A stretch of 64,000 bases of DNA from Ponticaulis koreensis DSM 19734 (lineage in GTDB: Bacteria > Pseudomonadota > Alphaproteobacteria > Caulobacterales > Hyphomonadaceae): positions 434,001 to 498,000 of the forward strand of contig NZ_ATVJ01000002.1 of NCBI RefSeq assembly GCF_000420665.1, read 5' to 3'. The notes below the pieces were generated by a model that saw only the letters and a program-made list of their open reading frames with translations, made no database searches and had not been told where the DNA came from. The translations under genes were made by a program, and so were the position numbers. Shown here piece by piece: positions 36,555 through 45,260 of this stretch (position 1 is its first letter; each line of letters starts with the position of its first letter).

Positions 36555-36600
36555 GCAGCCTTGAGCGCGCTCTAAGTGAAACTTTGTTTCACGAGAACAC
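36555..36600 (+). repeat. Hairpin repeat, family 2, copy 1
   Basis: The core CAGCCTTGAGCGCGCTCTA (36556-36574) is identical to one at 49288-49306. It is followed after one base by the hairpin GTGAAAC-TTT-GTTTCAC (36576-36592) and then GAGAAC. In the 49-kb copy the hairpin has the same 7-bp stem and 3-nt loop but a different sequence. Confidence 0.75.
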
Positions 36601-36610
36601 CTCTTGAAGA

Positions 36611-36658
36611 CAGCCTTGAGCACGACCCATCGCGAAAGTGGCGAAAGCCACGAAGCGG
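36611..36658 (+). repeat. Hairpin repeat, family 2, degenerate copy
   Basis: CAGCCTTGAGCACGACCCAT (36611-36630) shares the first 11 bases of the family-2 core and is likewise followed by a hairpin, GTGGC-GAAA-GCCAC (36638-36651). It lies directly after copy 1 and before the end of lemA (36679). Confidence 0.5.
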
Positions 36659-36678
36659 GCGGTCAAAACAAATCAACT

Positions 36679-37242
36679 CTAGAACTTCACGTCTGGTACG
36701 ACAGAGAGCTGTTCGCGGACTTCGTCGCCAAGGTCGTAGAACTCTTCCGGCTCGAAACCGAACATGCTCGCAAACACAGCCGCAGGGAATGTCTCACGCG
36801 CTGTGTTGTACTGCTGAACAGCAGAGTTGTAGAAGCGGCGCGCCGCAGCGAGCTTGTCTTCAATTGTGGAGAGCTCTTTCTGCAGTTCCAGGAAGTTCGT
36901 GTTCGCTTTGAGGTCCGGATAGGCCTCAGCGAGTGCAAACATCTTACCCAGCGCCGCAGAAAGCATGCCCTCAGCCGCAGCCGATTCAGCCGGCGAGCCT
37001 GCAGCAATCGCAGAGTTACGCGCAGAGATTACTGCATCCAGCGTCTCACGCTCATGGCTGGCATAGCCCTTCACCGTCTCCACGAGGTTCGGGATAAGGT
37101 TGCGACGTTGCTTCAGCTGAACGTCTACATCGGCAAAGGCCTGACGGCATTGCTGGCGCTTGGCCACAAGGCCGTTATAGATGCCGATCACAATGACGGC
37201 GAGAAGGGCAATAATGCCCAGAATTACGTATAAACCAGTCAT
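36679..37242 (-). CDS. lemA: LemA family protein
   Basis: 187 residues. One N-terminal membrane segment (VILGIIALLAVIVIGIYNGLVAKR), then the helical bundle with VDVQLKQRRNLIPNLVETVKGYASHERETL and AYPDLKANTNFLELQKELSTIEDKLAAARRFYNSAVQQYN, the clear LemA signature. The protein is anchored in the inner membrane; its function is poorly known. The usual partner genes for TPM-domain proteins are not adjacent, so the copy is solitary. Downstream, toward 36600, there are two hairpin repeats. Confidence 0.93.
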   Translation of the reverse strand: MTGLYVILGIIALLAVIVIGIYNGLVAKRQQCRQAFADVDVQLKQRRNLIPNLVETVKGYASHERETLDAVISARNSAIAAGSPAESAAAEGMLSAALGKMFALAEAYPDLKANTNFLELQKELSTIEDKLAAARRFYNSAVQQYNTARETFPAAVFASMFGFEPEEFYDLGDEVREQLSVVPDVKF

Positions 37243-37380
37243 GAAAACTGACTCCCCACTTAGTAGAGCGAAAGATTACTGAGAACCGCAGGAAGCGGCA
37301 AGCATCCAGCTCATTTCTCTGACGATTTACACAAGCTCGCTACCCCCGATTTGGGGGATTTCAGGCGGCACATACTCGCC

Positions 37381-37707
37381 TCACCCAATACTCAGCGTTT
37401 CACTGAGCCAGTCGCGGTACTCGCTAAGCGCCGTTTCATCGCGTCGGCAGTAAGACCATTTCTGGTATCGCTGCACAGTGATGAAGCCTGCCCGTTTGAG
37501 AATATCGATGTGACGGCTGACAGTCGGCTGGGCGAGTTTCAGCTTTTCAGCGATGAGATTGATGCAGACACCAAAGGCTTCGGGATCAGCCGTTTCCTGA
37601 TGAGAAAATTGCTGTTTCGCATCGCGTAGCAGGCGCAGGATTTCCATCCGCACCTCGCTGCTCATCGCCTTGATCTGATCTTCACGCCTTGACATATCCA
37701 TATTCAT
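37381..37707 (-). CDS. ArsR family transcriptional regulator
   Basis: 108 residues. SSEVRMEILRLLRDAKQQ, INLIAEKLKLAQPTVSRHIDILKRAGFITVQRYQKWSYCRRDE is a winged helix of the ArsR type with the recognition helix in QPTVSRHIDIL. No clear metal-binding Cys set (such as CVC) is present, so it may sense something other than a metal. It is divergent from an alpha/beta hydrolase gene, and a perfect palindrome covers its start codon, which points to autorepression. ATG codons at 37701 and 37695 are also possible starts. Confidence 0.87.
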   Translation of the reverse strand: MNMDMSRREDQIKAMSSEVRMEILRLLRDAKQQFSHQETADPEAFGVCINLIAEKLKLAQPTVSRHIDILKRAGFITVQRYQKWSYCRRDETALSEYRDWLSETLSIG

Positions 37708-37726
37708 ATAGAAGTTTTGCTATATG
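37705..37726. promoter_or_regulatory. Operator palindrome between arsR and alpha/beta hydrolase
   Basis: CATATAG (37705-37711) and CTATATG (37720-37726) form a perfect 7-bp dyad with an 8-nt AT-rich spacer. It covers the arsR start codon and lies 20 nt before the hydrolase start, so one regulator bound here could block both genes. Confidence 0.7.
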
Positions 37727-37745
37727 TCAATTTATGAGGATGACC

Positions 37746-38555
37746 ATGCTTACACTCGACCAGCGCTATCCGTTTCGCGGATACGAAATCGCGTGGGGAT
37801 CGCTTGGCAGCGGCCCGCCCCTTGTGCTGGTGCATGGCTTTCCATGGTCGTCCCAGTGCTGGCGGAAACTCGCGCCATGGCTCGCGAAATCGCATCAGGT
37901 ATTTGTGTTCGATATGCTGGGCACGGGGCAGTCAGATAAGCCAGCTGATACGCGCCTTGATGAATCCGCACAGTCGGATTTGCTGGTGGAGCTGCTCGCT
38001 CATTGGCAGCTTGAGCGCCCCCGCGTGATCGCACACGACTTTGGCGGGCTGGCCGCCCTTCGCGCGCACTTCATTCACGGTCTGGAGTATCGCTCTCTGC
38101 ACCTGATTGATGCCGTCGCGCTCTTGCCGTCCGGATCACCGTTTTACCGGCACGTCGCCGCGCATGAAGAGGCCTTTGCAGGCTTACCCGACTACGCACA
38201 TGAGGCGCTGTTCCGAGCCTATATCCAGAACGCCGCACATTTGCCGTTGAGCGAGGAGATCTCTGATATCTATCTTCGCCCCTATTCCGGCGAAACGGGC
38301 AGACCCGCCTTTTATCGCCAGATCGCCCATGCCTCGAATGACAATATTGCTGCCCTGGAGCCCCTTTATGCCAAGCCCGACTTTCCGGTGCACATTATCT
38401 GGGGCGAGGAAGACAGCTTTATCCCGATCGAGCGCGGAAGACGGCTGGCCGACCTTCTTCAGGCAGACAGTTTTACACCCATATCCGGCGCAGCCCATCT
38501 GATACAGGAAGACGCGCCGGAGGCTCTCCTCGGCGCGATCCTGACATCACTCTGA
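37746..38555 (+). CDS. Alpha/beta hydrolase with aspartate nucleophile (dehalogenase/epoxide hydrolase type)
   Basis: 269 residues. LVLVHGFPWSSQCWRKLAPWL is the oxyanion-hole HG segment. The nucleophile elbow reads AHDFGGLAA, with aspartate where esterases have serine, as in haloalkane dehalogenases, fluoroacetate dehalogenases and epoxide hydrolases. WGEEDSFIP gives the acid region and GAAHLIQEDAPE the catalytic histidine. It should cleave a carbon-halogen bond or an epoxide. GAGGA 7 nt upstream supports ATG 37746; ATG at 37740 or 37734 is possible. It is divergent from an ArsR gene and shares its operator. Confidence 0.85.
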   Translation: MLTLDQRYPFRGYEIAWGSLGSGPPLVLVHGFPWSSQCWRKLAPWLAKSHQVFVFDMLGTGQSDKPADTRLDESAQSDLLVELLAHWQLERPRVIAHDFGGLAALRAHFIHGLEYRSLHLIDAVALLPSGSPFYRHVAAHEEAFAGLPDYAHEALFRAYIQNAAHLPLSEEISDIYLRPYSGETGRPAFYRQIAHASNDNIAALEPLYAKPDFPVHIIWGEEDSFIPIERGRRLADLLQADSFTPISGAAHLIQEDAPEALLGAILTSL

Positions 38556-38729
38556 TGCATATGTGCCGTCGACTTGATGCGCTGACTTCATCCGCCAGCC
38601 GCATTGCCCCCTACAGGTCTGACTGCAGCTCACCCGGCATGTTCAAAACACACCGTGCATGCCATACAGCTGAATACATACGATCAATTTTACTCGTTCG
38701 ACTCAAAACAAGACCTCAGGAAATAACGT

Positions 38730-39590
38730 TTGCACCAGTTTTCTTTAAGTCTCTTTCCGCTTTTTATATTACTCTTAGCTGGCTGCGGAGCTTCTGCTCC
38801 GGAAGACGACACGCTGCACTCAGTCTCTTACCTCGGTCAAACGCCTCCAGGTATGACACCTGAGCGGTTTGCGCCAGGCGAAGTCTCAACTGACAATCTT
38901 GAGATTGAAGGGGTTTTTACGCCTGAGATGAACGAATTCTATTTCGTCCGGCAGGTACTGGGCGTCGAACCCAGAATCTATCGTTACCGATTGGAAGATA
39001 ACGTCTGGCTGGAAGAAGAATTCTCCGAACGCATAGGAGAGCTGTTCATTTCTGTGGACGGCCAGAGCATGTTTCTTGGGAACCAGTATCGCGAGCGAAC
39101 GGATTCTGGATGGTCTGAGCCGCAAAGTCTGGGGCCTTTGTTCGAAGGATATCCGATCATGCGCCTCACGGCATCCGCGAACGAAACCTATGTTTTCGAC
39201 GAGCGCGAAGAATATGGAATTCTTCGATATTCTCAGCGAATTGACGGCGTACATCAAGCCCCGGAGCCTTTCGGACCGGAGATCAACTCAGGCAGGCTTA
39301 CGGCCCACCCCTTTATCGCACCGGATGAGAGCTATCTGATTTGGGACAGCGAACGCGACGGCGGATATGGCGAGTCAGATTTGTATATCAGTTTCCGTAA
39401 GAGCGACGGGTTCTGGGGCCCAGCAATAAACATGGGGCCTGAAGTCAACACAGAAGGCGATGATACCTATGGAACCATCACGCCAGATGGAAAGTACTTC
39501 TTCTTTCAAAGGATCGATCTGGACGTGCCCGAGGCGAACATTTTCTGGATGGACGCTCAGTTCATAGAGGACTTGAGGACCAGCCAATAG
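38730..39590 (+). CDS. Predicted lipoprotein with TolB/WD40-like propeller repeats
   Basis: 286 residues. The signal peptide SLSLFPLFILLLAGCGAS has lipobox LAGC, so it is lipid-anchored. The repeating pattern of FIAPDESYLIWDSERDGGYGESDLYISFRKSDGFWGPAINMG and TYGTITPDGKYFFFQR is typical of TolB-like/PD40 beta-propellers. The function is unknown. The start is TTG at 38730 after AGGA; there is no ATG before the signal peptide. The 174 nt upstream hold no recognisable element and no obvious terminator follows. Confidence 0.8.
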   Translation: MHQFSLSLFPLFILLLAGCGASAPEDDTLHSVSYLGQTPPGMTPERFAPGEVSTDNLEIEGVFTPEMNEFYFVRQVLGVEPRIYRYRLEDNVWLEEEFSERIGELFISVDGQSMFLGNQYRERTDSGWSEPQSLGPLFEGYPIMRLTASANETYVFDEREEYGILRYSQRIDGVHQAPEPFGPEINSGRLTAHPFIAPDESYLIWDSERDGGYGESDLYISFRKSDGFWGPAINMGPEVNTEGDDTYGTITPDGKYFFFQRIDLDVPEANIFWMDAQFIEDLRTSQ

Positions 39591-39641
39591 ATCAGCCCAT
39601 GACTATCCATCCGCATCAGATTAAAACATCACGCCTTACGC

Positions 39642-39986
39642 TTACTTAGCGCTGATTTCGGATGTCTGTTCCAGTTCAGATTTGAGTGCAGAGAGTTTGT
39701 CGACAGCCCCGGCAGCCATTGGTCCGATCCAACGCTCATGAATCGCCTTGATCGGCATCGGATTGAGATGATTCCAGCGCACGCGTCCCCGCTTTACGGA
39801 GATAATGAGATCGGCGGTCTCCAGCACACGCATATGCTGCATGACGGTCGTCCTGTCTATCTGGCTGAACCTTTCGGCCAACTCTCCCGTCGTCATAGGG
39901 TTATCACGCAGAGCATCCATGATCTGACGCCGCACCGGTGCAGCCAGTGCCTTGAAAACTTTATCCTCATACGCTTCGCTTGACAT
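39642..39986 (-). CDS. ArsR family transcriptional regulator (SRPBCC-linked)
   Basis: 114 residues. FKALAAPVRRQIMDALRDNPMTTGELAERFSQIDRTTVMQHMRVLETADLIISVKRGRVRWNHLNP is a compact winged helix of the ArsR type without metal-binding cysteines. The divergent neighbour is an SRPBCC/AHSA1 protein, a common genomic pairing in which the regulator represses both genes. A perfect palindrome covers its start codon. The C-terminal tail is short and charged. Confidence 0.9.
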   Translation of the reverse strand: MSSEAYEDKVFKALAAPVRRQIMDALRDNPMTTGELAERFSQIDRTTVMQHMRVLETADLIISVKRGRVRWNHLNPMPIKAIHERWIGPMAAGAVDKLSALKSELEQTSEISAK

Positions 39987-40003
39987 GTTATATTTTTATA
40001 ACA
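39986..40003. promoter_or_regulatory. Operator palindrome between arsR and the SRPBCC gene
   Basis: TGTTATA (39986-39992), TTTT, TATAACA (39997-40003): a perfect 7-bp dyad with a 4-nt spacer that starts at the first base of the arsR start codon. Its sequence is unlike the 37705 operator, so the two ArsR proteins should have separate targets. Confidence 0.72.
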
Positions 40004-40060
40004 TTATGAGATGAAGGTCAACCAATTCCGGCACGAAAGCTGGTCAGGATGGAGTGGGTC

Positions 40061-40519
40061 ATGGATCTGAAATTCGAAGTCAGCGCGCGCATCAACAAAC
40101 CGGTTGAAGAGGTGTTCGAAGCCGTGGTGAACCCAGAAAACCTGTCTCAATTCTTCACCACGGGCGGCGCGAAGGGCCGGATTGAAAAGGGCTCTACCGT
40201 AATGTGGTCATTTCATGATTGCCCAGGCGAGTTTCCGGTAGAGGTCGACGAAGTCCAACCAAACCGCCTCATCACCATGAGATGGGATGCCTATGAGCCC
40301 GGCCCCGGAACGCCGGACTATAAAACCACGTTCAAGATGGCCTTCGAACCGACAGAAGATGGCCGCACGCTCGTGACCATTTCGGAATGGGGCTGGCCGA
40401 ATACCGCTTCCGGACTTCAGGGGTCATACGGAAACTGCATGGGCTGGACGCAGATGCTCTGCGCCCTGAAAGCCTGGAAGGAACACGGCATCAATCTGCG
40501 TGAAGGCATGTTCCAATAA
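40061..40519 (+). CDS. SRPBCC/AHSA1 family protein
   Basis: 152 residues. EVSARINKPVEEVFEAVVNPENLSQFFTTGGAKGRIEKGSTVMW and the C-terminal GNCMGWTQMLCALKAWKEHGINLR are typical of the AHSA1 (activator of Hsp90 ATPase-like) branch of the START/Bet v1 fold, which makes a hydrophobic ligand cavity. The ligand is unknown. GGAG 7 nt before ATG 40061 supports this start over the ATG at 40049. It is divergent from the ArsR gene with which such proteins are usually paired. It converges with parC, 13 nt between stops. Confidence 0.87.
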   Translation: MDLKFEVSARINKPVEEVFEAVVNPENLSQFFTTGGAKGRIEKGSTVMWSFHDCPGEFPVEVDEVQPNRLITMRWDAYEPGPGTPDYKTTFKMAFEPTEDGRTLVTISEWGWPNTASGLQGSYGNCMGWTQMLCALKAWKEHGINLREGMFQ

Positions 40520-40532
40520 GCCAACTCCGACA

Positions 40533-42770
40533 TTAACCGTCGAACTTACCGCTGCGCGGGAAGCCACGCATCACCATGCGCCCTGCCCCTGCCCGTCGGC
40601 CGATCCAGTCCTGCCAATCCGGGAAGGTCCGCTGACGGCCAGAAGCCTCTGTCACGACGAAGCCGTCCGCTTCGCTGAACACCATCGCATCGAGCAGGCC
40701 GCCATCCTTATAGGATTGCAGCTTCACGCCCTTACCGCGCGGCATTTCAGGCAATTCAATGACGTCAAAGATCAGAAGCTTACGGTTATCACCAATCACG
40801 GCGACCTTATCACCCACAGCGACCTTGGAGATGAAGAGCGGGCTGTCAGTCGACGTTGTCACCACCTGCTTACCCGCCTTACGCGCAGAGACCAGATCAG
40901 CCTCTGGACAGATAAAGCCATAGCCGGCCTTGGAGGCCATAAAGCGCTTACCTTCAGGGTTGAGGCGGAACATATCCGTGATGGAATGTTCGTCCTCCAG
41001 ATCAATCTGGAAGCGGATAGGCTCGCCTGCGCCGCGCCCGCCCGGCAGCTTGTCACCGCCCAGCGTGAAGGCCCGCCCGTCTGACGACATGAGGATGAGC
41101 TTGTCGGTGGTTTCCATCTGACAACTCAGCGCCAGCCCGTCGCCATCCTTGAACTTCACCTTATCGAGATCGTTATTGTGGCCCTTCAGCGCGCGGATCC
41201 AGCCCTGCTCTGAGAGGACAACCGTAATCGGCTCACGCACGATCAGCGCTTCAGCGATCATATCGCCCACATCAGCGGCTGGCGCTTCACCGAAGAGAGA
41301 CCGGCGACGGCCAAGCTCTGTTTCCGGATCGAACACTTTGCGCGCTTCGTTCAGCCCCTTGGCGACCTCTTTCCACTGCTTGGCAGGGCTTTTGATCAGG
41401 GCTTCCAGCTTGTCGCGCTTTTTCTCAAGCTCAGCATGCTCGCCGCGGATTTCCATCTCTTCCAGCTTGCGAAGAGAGCGCAGACGCATGTTCAGAATAG
41501 CTTCGGCCTGATTTTCCGTCAGGTTGAAGGCGGCCATCAGCTCGGATTTCGGATGGTCTTCCTCGCGGATGATGCGGATCACCTCATCAAGGTTCAGGAA
41601 GGCAACCAGATACCCTTCCAGCACCTCAAGACGGGCGAGCGTCTTATCCAGCTGGTGCTGGGCAATGCGCACAACCACTTCCTGACGGTGGGAAAGATAC
41701 GCCATCAGAACCTCTTTCAGGTTCATCACTTTCGGCGCGCCCTTATCCAGCACGTTCAGGTTCATGGAGAAACGGCTTTCCAGATCGGAGAGCTTATAGA
41801 GGCTCTCCATCAGCATATCCGGGTCAACCGTCTTGGATTTCGGCTCCAGCACGAGGCGGATGTCTTCGGCGCTCTCATCGCGCACATCGCCAAGCAGAGG
41901 CACTTTCTTCGCATCGATCAGCTCAGCCAGGCGCTCGATCAGCTTACCTTTCTGAACCTGATATGGGATCTCGGTGACGACGATCTGCCAGGTACCACGG
42001 CCAAGGTCTTCCTTTTCCCATTTCGCACGGATGCGGAAGCCGCCACGGCCCGTCGCATAGGCCTCGCGAATGGTCTCCTTGCTCTCGACCAGCGTGCCGC
42101 CCGTCGGGAAGTCCGGGCCCGGCATCACTTCCAGAAGCTCGTCCAGCTCGGCGTTTTTATTGTCGACAAGGATCAGGCAGGCATCGATCAGCTCGGCTGC
42201 ATTATGCGGTGGAATGCTGGTCGCCATGCCCACGGCGATACCCGTCGCGCCGTTGGCCAACAGGTTCGGATAGGCCGCCGGCAGAACAACTGGCTCTGAG
42301 TCTTGTTCGTCATAGGTGTCGCGAAAATCGACAGCGTTCTCGTCCAGCCCGTCCAGCAGCAGCTTGGCCGCTGCCGTCATCCTGCTTTCGGTGTAACGCA
42401 TGGCCGCCGCGCTATCGCCGTCAATATTGCCAAAATTGCCCTGACCGTCGACCAGCGGATAGCGAACCGAGAAGCTCTGCGCCAGACGCACCAGCGTGTC
42501 GTAAATCGCGCTATCACCGTGCGGGTGATAGTTACCCATCACCTCACCGACGATTTTCGCACACTTACGATAGCTTGCGTCCGGGTTCAGCTTCAGCTCG
42601 CGCATCGCATACAGAATGCGGCGCTGAACCGGTTTCAGACCGTCGCGCACATCCGGCAGCGCCCGGCTGGTAATGGTGGACAGAGCATAAGCCAGATAGC
42701 GCCGCGACAGCGCTTCGTTCATGCTCTCATCGATGATGTTCTCTTCGCCAGAATCCATCAGGTCAGACAT
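40533..42770 (-). CDS. parC: DNA topoisomerase IV subunit A
   Basis: 745 residues. The catalytic tyrosine is Y126 in [25 protein letters not shown] carries the quinolone-region positions S87 and D91. A coiled coil with the C-gate occupies about 350-490 ([25 protein letters not shown]), and the C-terminal half has degenerate beta-propeller blades. Length and blade number fit ParC rather than GyrA, whose GyrA-box QRRGGKG is absent. It decatenates replicated chromosomes with ParE, which is not in this window. AAGGAG precedes the ATG. Confidence 0.94.
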   Translation of the reverse strand: MSDLMDSGEENIIDESMNEALSRRYLAYALSTITSRALPDVRDGLKPVQRRILYAMRELKLNPDASYRKCAKIVGEVMGNYHPHGDSAIYDTLVRLAQSFSVRYPLVDGQGNFGNIDGDSAAAMRYTESRMTAAAKLLLDGLDENAVDFRDTYDEQDSEPVVLPAAYPNLLANGATGIAVGMATSIPPHNAAELIDACLILVDNKNAELDELLEVMPGPDFPTGGTLVESKETIREAYATGRGGFRIRAKWEKEDLGRGTWQIVVTEIPYQVQKGKLIERLAELIDAKKVPLLGDVRDESAEDIRLVLEPKSKTVDPDMLMESLYKLSDLESRFSMNLNVLDKGAPKVMNLKEVLMAYLSHRQEVVVRIAQHQLDKTLARLEVLEGYLVAFLNLDEVIRIIREEDHPKSELMAAFNLTENQAEAILNMRLRSLRKLEEMEIRGEHAELEKKRDKLEALIKSPAKQWKEVAKGLNEARKVFDPETELGRRRSLFGEAPAADVGDMIAEALIVREPITVVLSEQGWIRALKGHNNDLDKVKFKDGDGLALSCQMETTDKLILMSSDGRAFTLGGDKLPGGRGAGEPIRFQIDLEDEHSITDMFRLNPEGKRFMASKAGYGFICPEADLVSARKAGKQVVTTSTDSPLFISKVAVGDKVAVIGDNRKLLIFDVIELPEMPRGKGVKLQSYKDGGLLDAMVFSEADGFVVTEASGRQRTFPDWQDWIGRRAGAGRMVMRGFPRSGKFDG

Positions 42771-42951
42771 TGGGAAACTCCTTGACCCGCTACTCTATAT
42801 GAGTCGGCGGCAATGTCGTGTGGATAAGCTAGGATTGGTGGGGATATCGGTTTGCGAAATAAGCACGTAGAGAACATTGCACAACTCCACCGAAGCTTGC
42901 TGAGGCAACAATTCCTTCTATAAGTAGCGTTCAAATTAGTGGGGATAAACG

Positions 42952-43878
42952 TTGGCTACTTGGATAGAAGAATTTCACGGAGCAACTCCCGGTACGTCGA
43001 AGAGTCGTAAAAACGCAGATTCGCGGTGGTGTCCTTTCGTCGATACTAAATGCAAGAAAACCCGTTCAGGCGGCGCATGTGCGCTTAAGTCCGCGACTGA
43101 AGAGCCCGTTATTATCTGTCCCAACAGGCTCTACGGTGACAGGTTCAAGGTTATCGCAGAAGTCGCGCAAGAATGCTTCGGCGCGGCGTCTGAGACTGTA
43201 TCGCCCGATGAAATGGCTAGCCGTTTCGCCGCTGGAACTATGACCGGAAACGAAATCATGGTCTACGGACAAGGTTTCGCGGAAGAGATCAGCATTGCGT
43301 CGCCGTCGCCGGAAGGGCGTCGCGGGTCCTTTAAAGTCGATTATATCCTAGCAAAACCATCGTCCGAAGACCTCAGCCCGGTCGCTATCGTTGCTATCGA
43401 GGTCCAGAGTATCGACACAACGAACAGCTATAAAGACACGTCGAACACCTTCTACGCCACGCCGCCCGAAGTGCCGATAGTCCCTTCCGCACATCCGACG
43501 ACAGCGGGCTTCAATTGGGAAAACGTCAACAAGCGTATTCTTCCGCAGGTGATCTATAAGGGCCATGCCCTACGCCGCGAACGTTTGGCGACACACGGAT
43601 TGTTTTTCATCCTACCAGACGCCGTATTTCAACGCATTCTTACACGCCTAGGCGGGAAGCTCTCAGCATATCCGCAGGGGTTAGGTACCGTGACGTTCAA
43701 GACCTATAAGCTTGGCGACGAAGATGCAGAGGGGACACGCCCGCTAGAGTTCGTGCAGCGCTTTACGACGACCGTAGACCAGCTAGCCTATGCATTCGTG
43801 TCGCCGCAAAACCTACCGCCGGAAGGCGCCTATGAAAACCTACTGATTCAGAAGGCGGCTAAGCTAACTAAGCGCTAA
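42952..43878 (+). CDS. Type II restriction endonuclease, NotI family
   Basis: 308 residues, TTG start with GGGGA 7 nt upstream. Cysteines at 27, 34, 43 and 56, in WCPF, TKCKK, GACAL and ICPNRL, match the Cys4 metal site that marks NotI. A PD-(D/E)xK-type core follows: D130 in SFKVDYILA and E150-x-Q152 in AIEVQSIDTTNSYKD, close to the EIQTMD segment of NotI as I remember it. It should cut a GC-rich site; GCGGCCGC is possible but not proven, as this protein is about 75 residues shorter. It is convergent with a C5-cytosine methyltransferase gene, overlapping by 11 nt. CTA codons are frequent, unlike the neighbours, which suggests recent transfer. Confidence 0.85.
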   Translation: MATWIEEFHGATPGTSKSRKNADSRWCPFVDTKCKKTRSGGACALKSATEEPVIICPNRLYGDRFKVIAEVAQECFGAASETVSPDEMASRFAAGTMTGNEIMVYGQGFAEEISIASPSPEGRRGSFKVDYILAKPSSEDLSPVAIVAIEVQSIDTTNSYKDTSNTFYATPPEVPIVPSAHPTTAGFNWENVNKRILPQVIYKGHALRRERLATHGLFFILPDAVFQRILTRLGGKLSAYPQGLGTVTFKTYKLGDEDAEGTRPLEFVQRFTTTVDQLAYAFVSPQNLPPEGAYENLLIQKAAKLTKR

Positions 43879-45004
43879 GGGAAATAGGTTCGCTAGGAAT
43901 CTCTTCGCCCGATTCAATCGCTATAATCGTTTCGGCAATCTTCCGGCCTAACAGAGGCGGTACAGCGTTACCGACTTGCACGTACTGTTCAGTCCTAGAT
44001 CCTGAGAACTCGAACCAGTCAGGGAATGATTGGAAGCGCGCGGCTTCGCGAACGCTGATAGAGCGGTCTTGCTCCGGGTGGATATAAGCGCCCCAATGGA
44101 TATCGCATTTTGTGAGGATGGTCGAAGACAGCCCTTCCCAACGAAGACGCCCGTAGCGCTTTGTATGGTCTGAACGCTTGGCCCGTTTCATACCTTTCGG
44201 AAGAAGGTCGAACGGGATATCGCGCCACGAACCGCCTTGTGGAATATGCTCTAAGCGCTGCATGTTGATTTCGCCTAGGCGTGGCGCGCCGTGGTTCGTG
44301 ACGCCCTTAGAACCTTCTCGTACATATTTCTGGAAGTCGCCTTTAGCACGGCTTCCATACTTGCCGCCTTCGTATGTACCGCCGTTCTCAAGCTCTGGAA
44401 GGTCGCCGATAGCGTCTCTGACAGTGACGAAGGGTAACAGGCCGGGACCATGCGTAGGCATAGGCCAGTGAACAGGAAGACCTAGGCGATTACCTACAAA
44501 GAGAATGCGGCGGCGTTCCTGTGGGATACCATATTCTTCGGCTTTCAGGGTTTTAGCTTCGACACGATAACCTAGGTCCTCGAGCCCTTTTATAATCGCT
44601 TGTATAGCCGCCCCGTTCCCGGCTGATTGCATGCCGGTTACGTTCTCAAGGACTACCCATTTCGGGTTTAACCCTTCCACTATCCGTAGGTATTCAAGGT
44701 ACAACGAAGAACGTTCATCGTGTAAGCCGCGTTGGTGGTTATAGACTGAAAAGCCTTGGCATGGTGGCCCGCCGATAAGAACGTCTAATTCGCTCTTTTT
44801 CAGACCCGCAGCCGATAGGAATTGTTTCGCTGACAGGTTCTCGATAGGACCGCTCAAGAAGCGCGCTTCCGGATGCATCCGGTCAAAGGTTTTACCCGCC
44901 GCTTCGTCAATGTCGTTACCTGCTAAGACCGAGTAGCCAACTTGGCGGAATCCTTCCGAAAGTCCGCCCGCACCGCAAAACAAATCGATAACAGATTTAG
45001 ACAT
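43868..45004 (-). CDS. DNA (cytosine-5)-methyltransferase, modification partner of the NotI-type enzyme
   Basis: 378 residues. Motif I DLFCGAGGLSEGF, motif IV GGPPCQGFS with catalytic C82, motif VI VLENVTGM, motif VIII QERRRILF and motif X QVGNAVPPLLG are all present and intact. The target recognition region between VIII and IX is about 90 residues. It methylates C5 of cytosine and should protect the site cut by the convergent enzyme. Like its partner it uses many CTA and AGG-type codons. ATG 45004 gives the start at MSKSVIDLF; ATG 45013 would add three residues. No control (C) gene is visible. Confidence 0.93.
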   Translation of the reverse strand: MSKSVIDLFCGAGGLSEGFRQVGYSVLAGNDIDEAAGKTFDRMHPEARFLSGPIENLSAKQFLSAAGLKKSELDVLIGGPPCQGFSVYNHQRGLHDERSSLYLEYLRIVEGLNPKWVVLENVTGMQSAGNGAAIQAIIKGLEDLGYRVEAKTLKAEEYGIPQERRRILFVGNRLGLPVHWPMPTHGPGLLPFVTVRDAIGDLPELENGGTYEGGKYGSRAKGDFQKYVREGSKGVTNHGAPRLGEINMQRLEHIPQGGSWRDIPFDLLPKGMKRAKRSDHTKRYGRLRWEGLSSTILTKCDIHWGAYIHPEQDRSISVREAARFQSFPDWFEFSGSRTEQYVQVGNAVPPLLGRKIAETIIAIESGEEIPSEPISLSA

Positions 45005-45260
45005 GAGCCGCATCCCAAATGATCACTATTTGTTCTCATTGCACAAACTAAATCGCAAATCAATATCCACTTAGAGTAGAAATTTATTGCAACTCGATCC
45101 CCAGAAGAGGTATTGTTCACGCTATCCGATTCCTATCTCTAAAAAACCTCTATCGTAGATTTTGTCGACGTGATGTTAATTGGAAACCAGCACGACGAAC
45201 CTGTTCATGGCGTATCACAAACTTATCCCCCGTCCCTGATCCCGCCCCCATACTTCCGGC

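Noticed and set aside
41436-42299. 287-codon open frame opposite parC
   Set aside because: Antisense shadow of parC with low-complexity His/Gln-rich translation and no ribosome site I can support.
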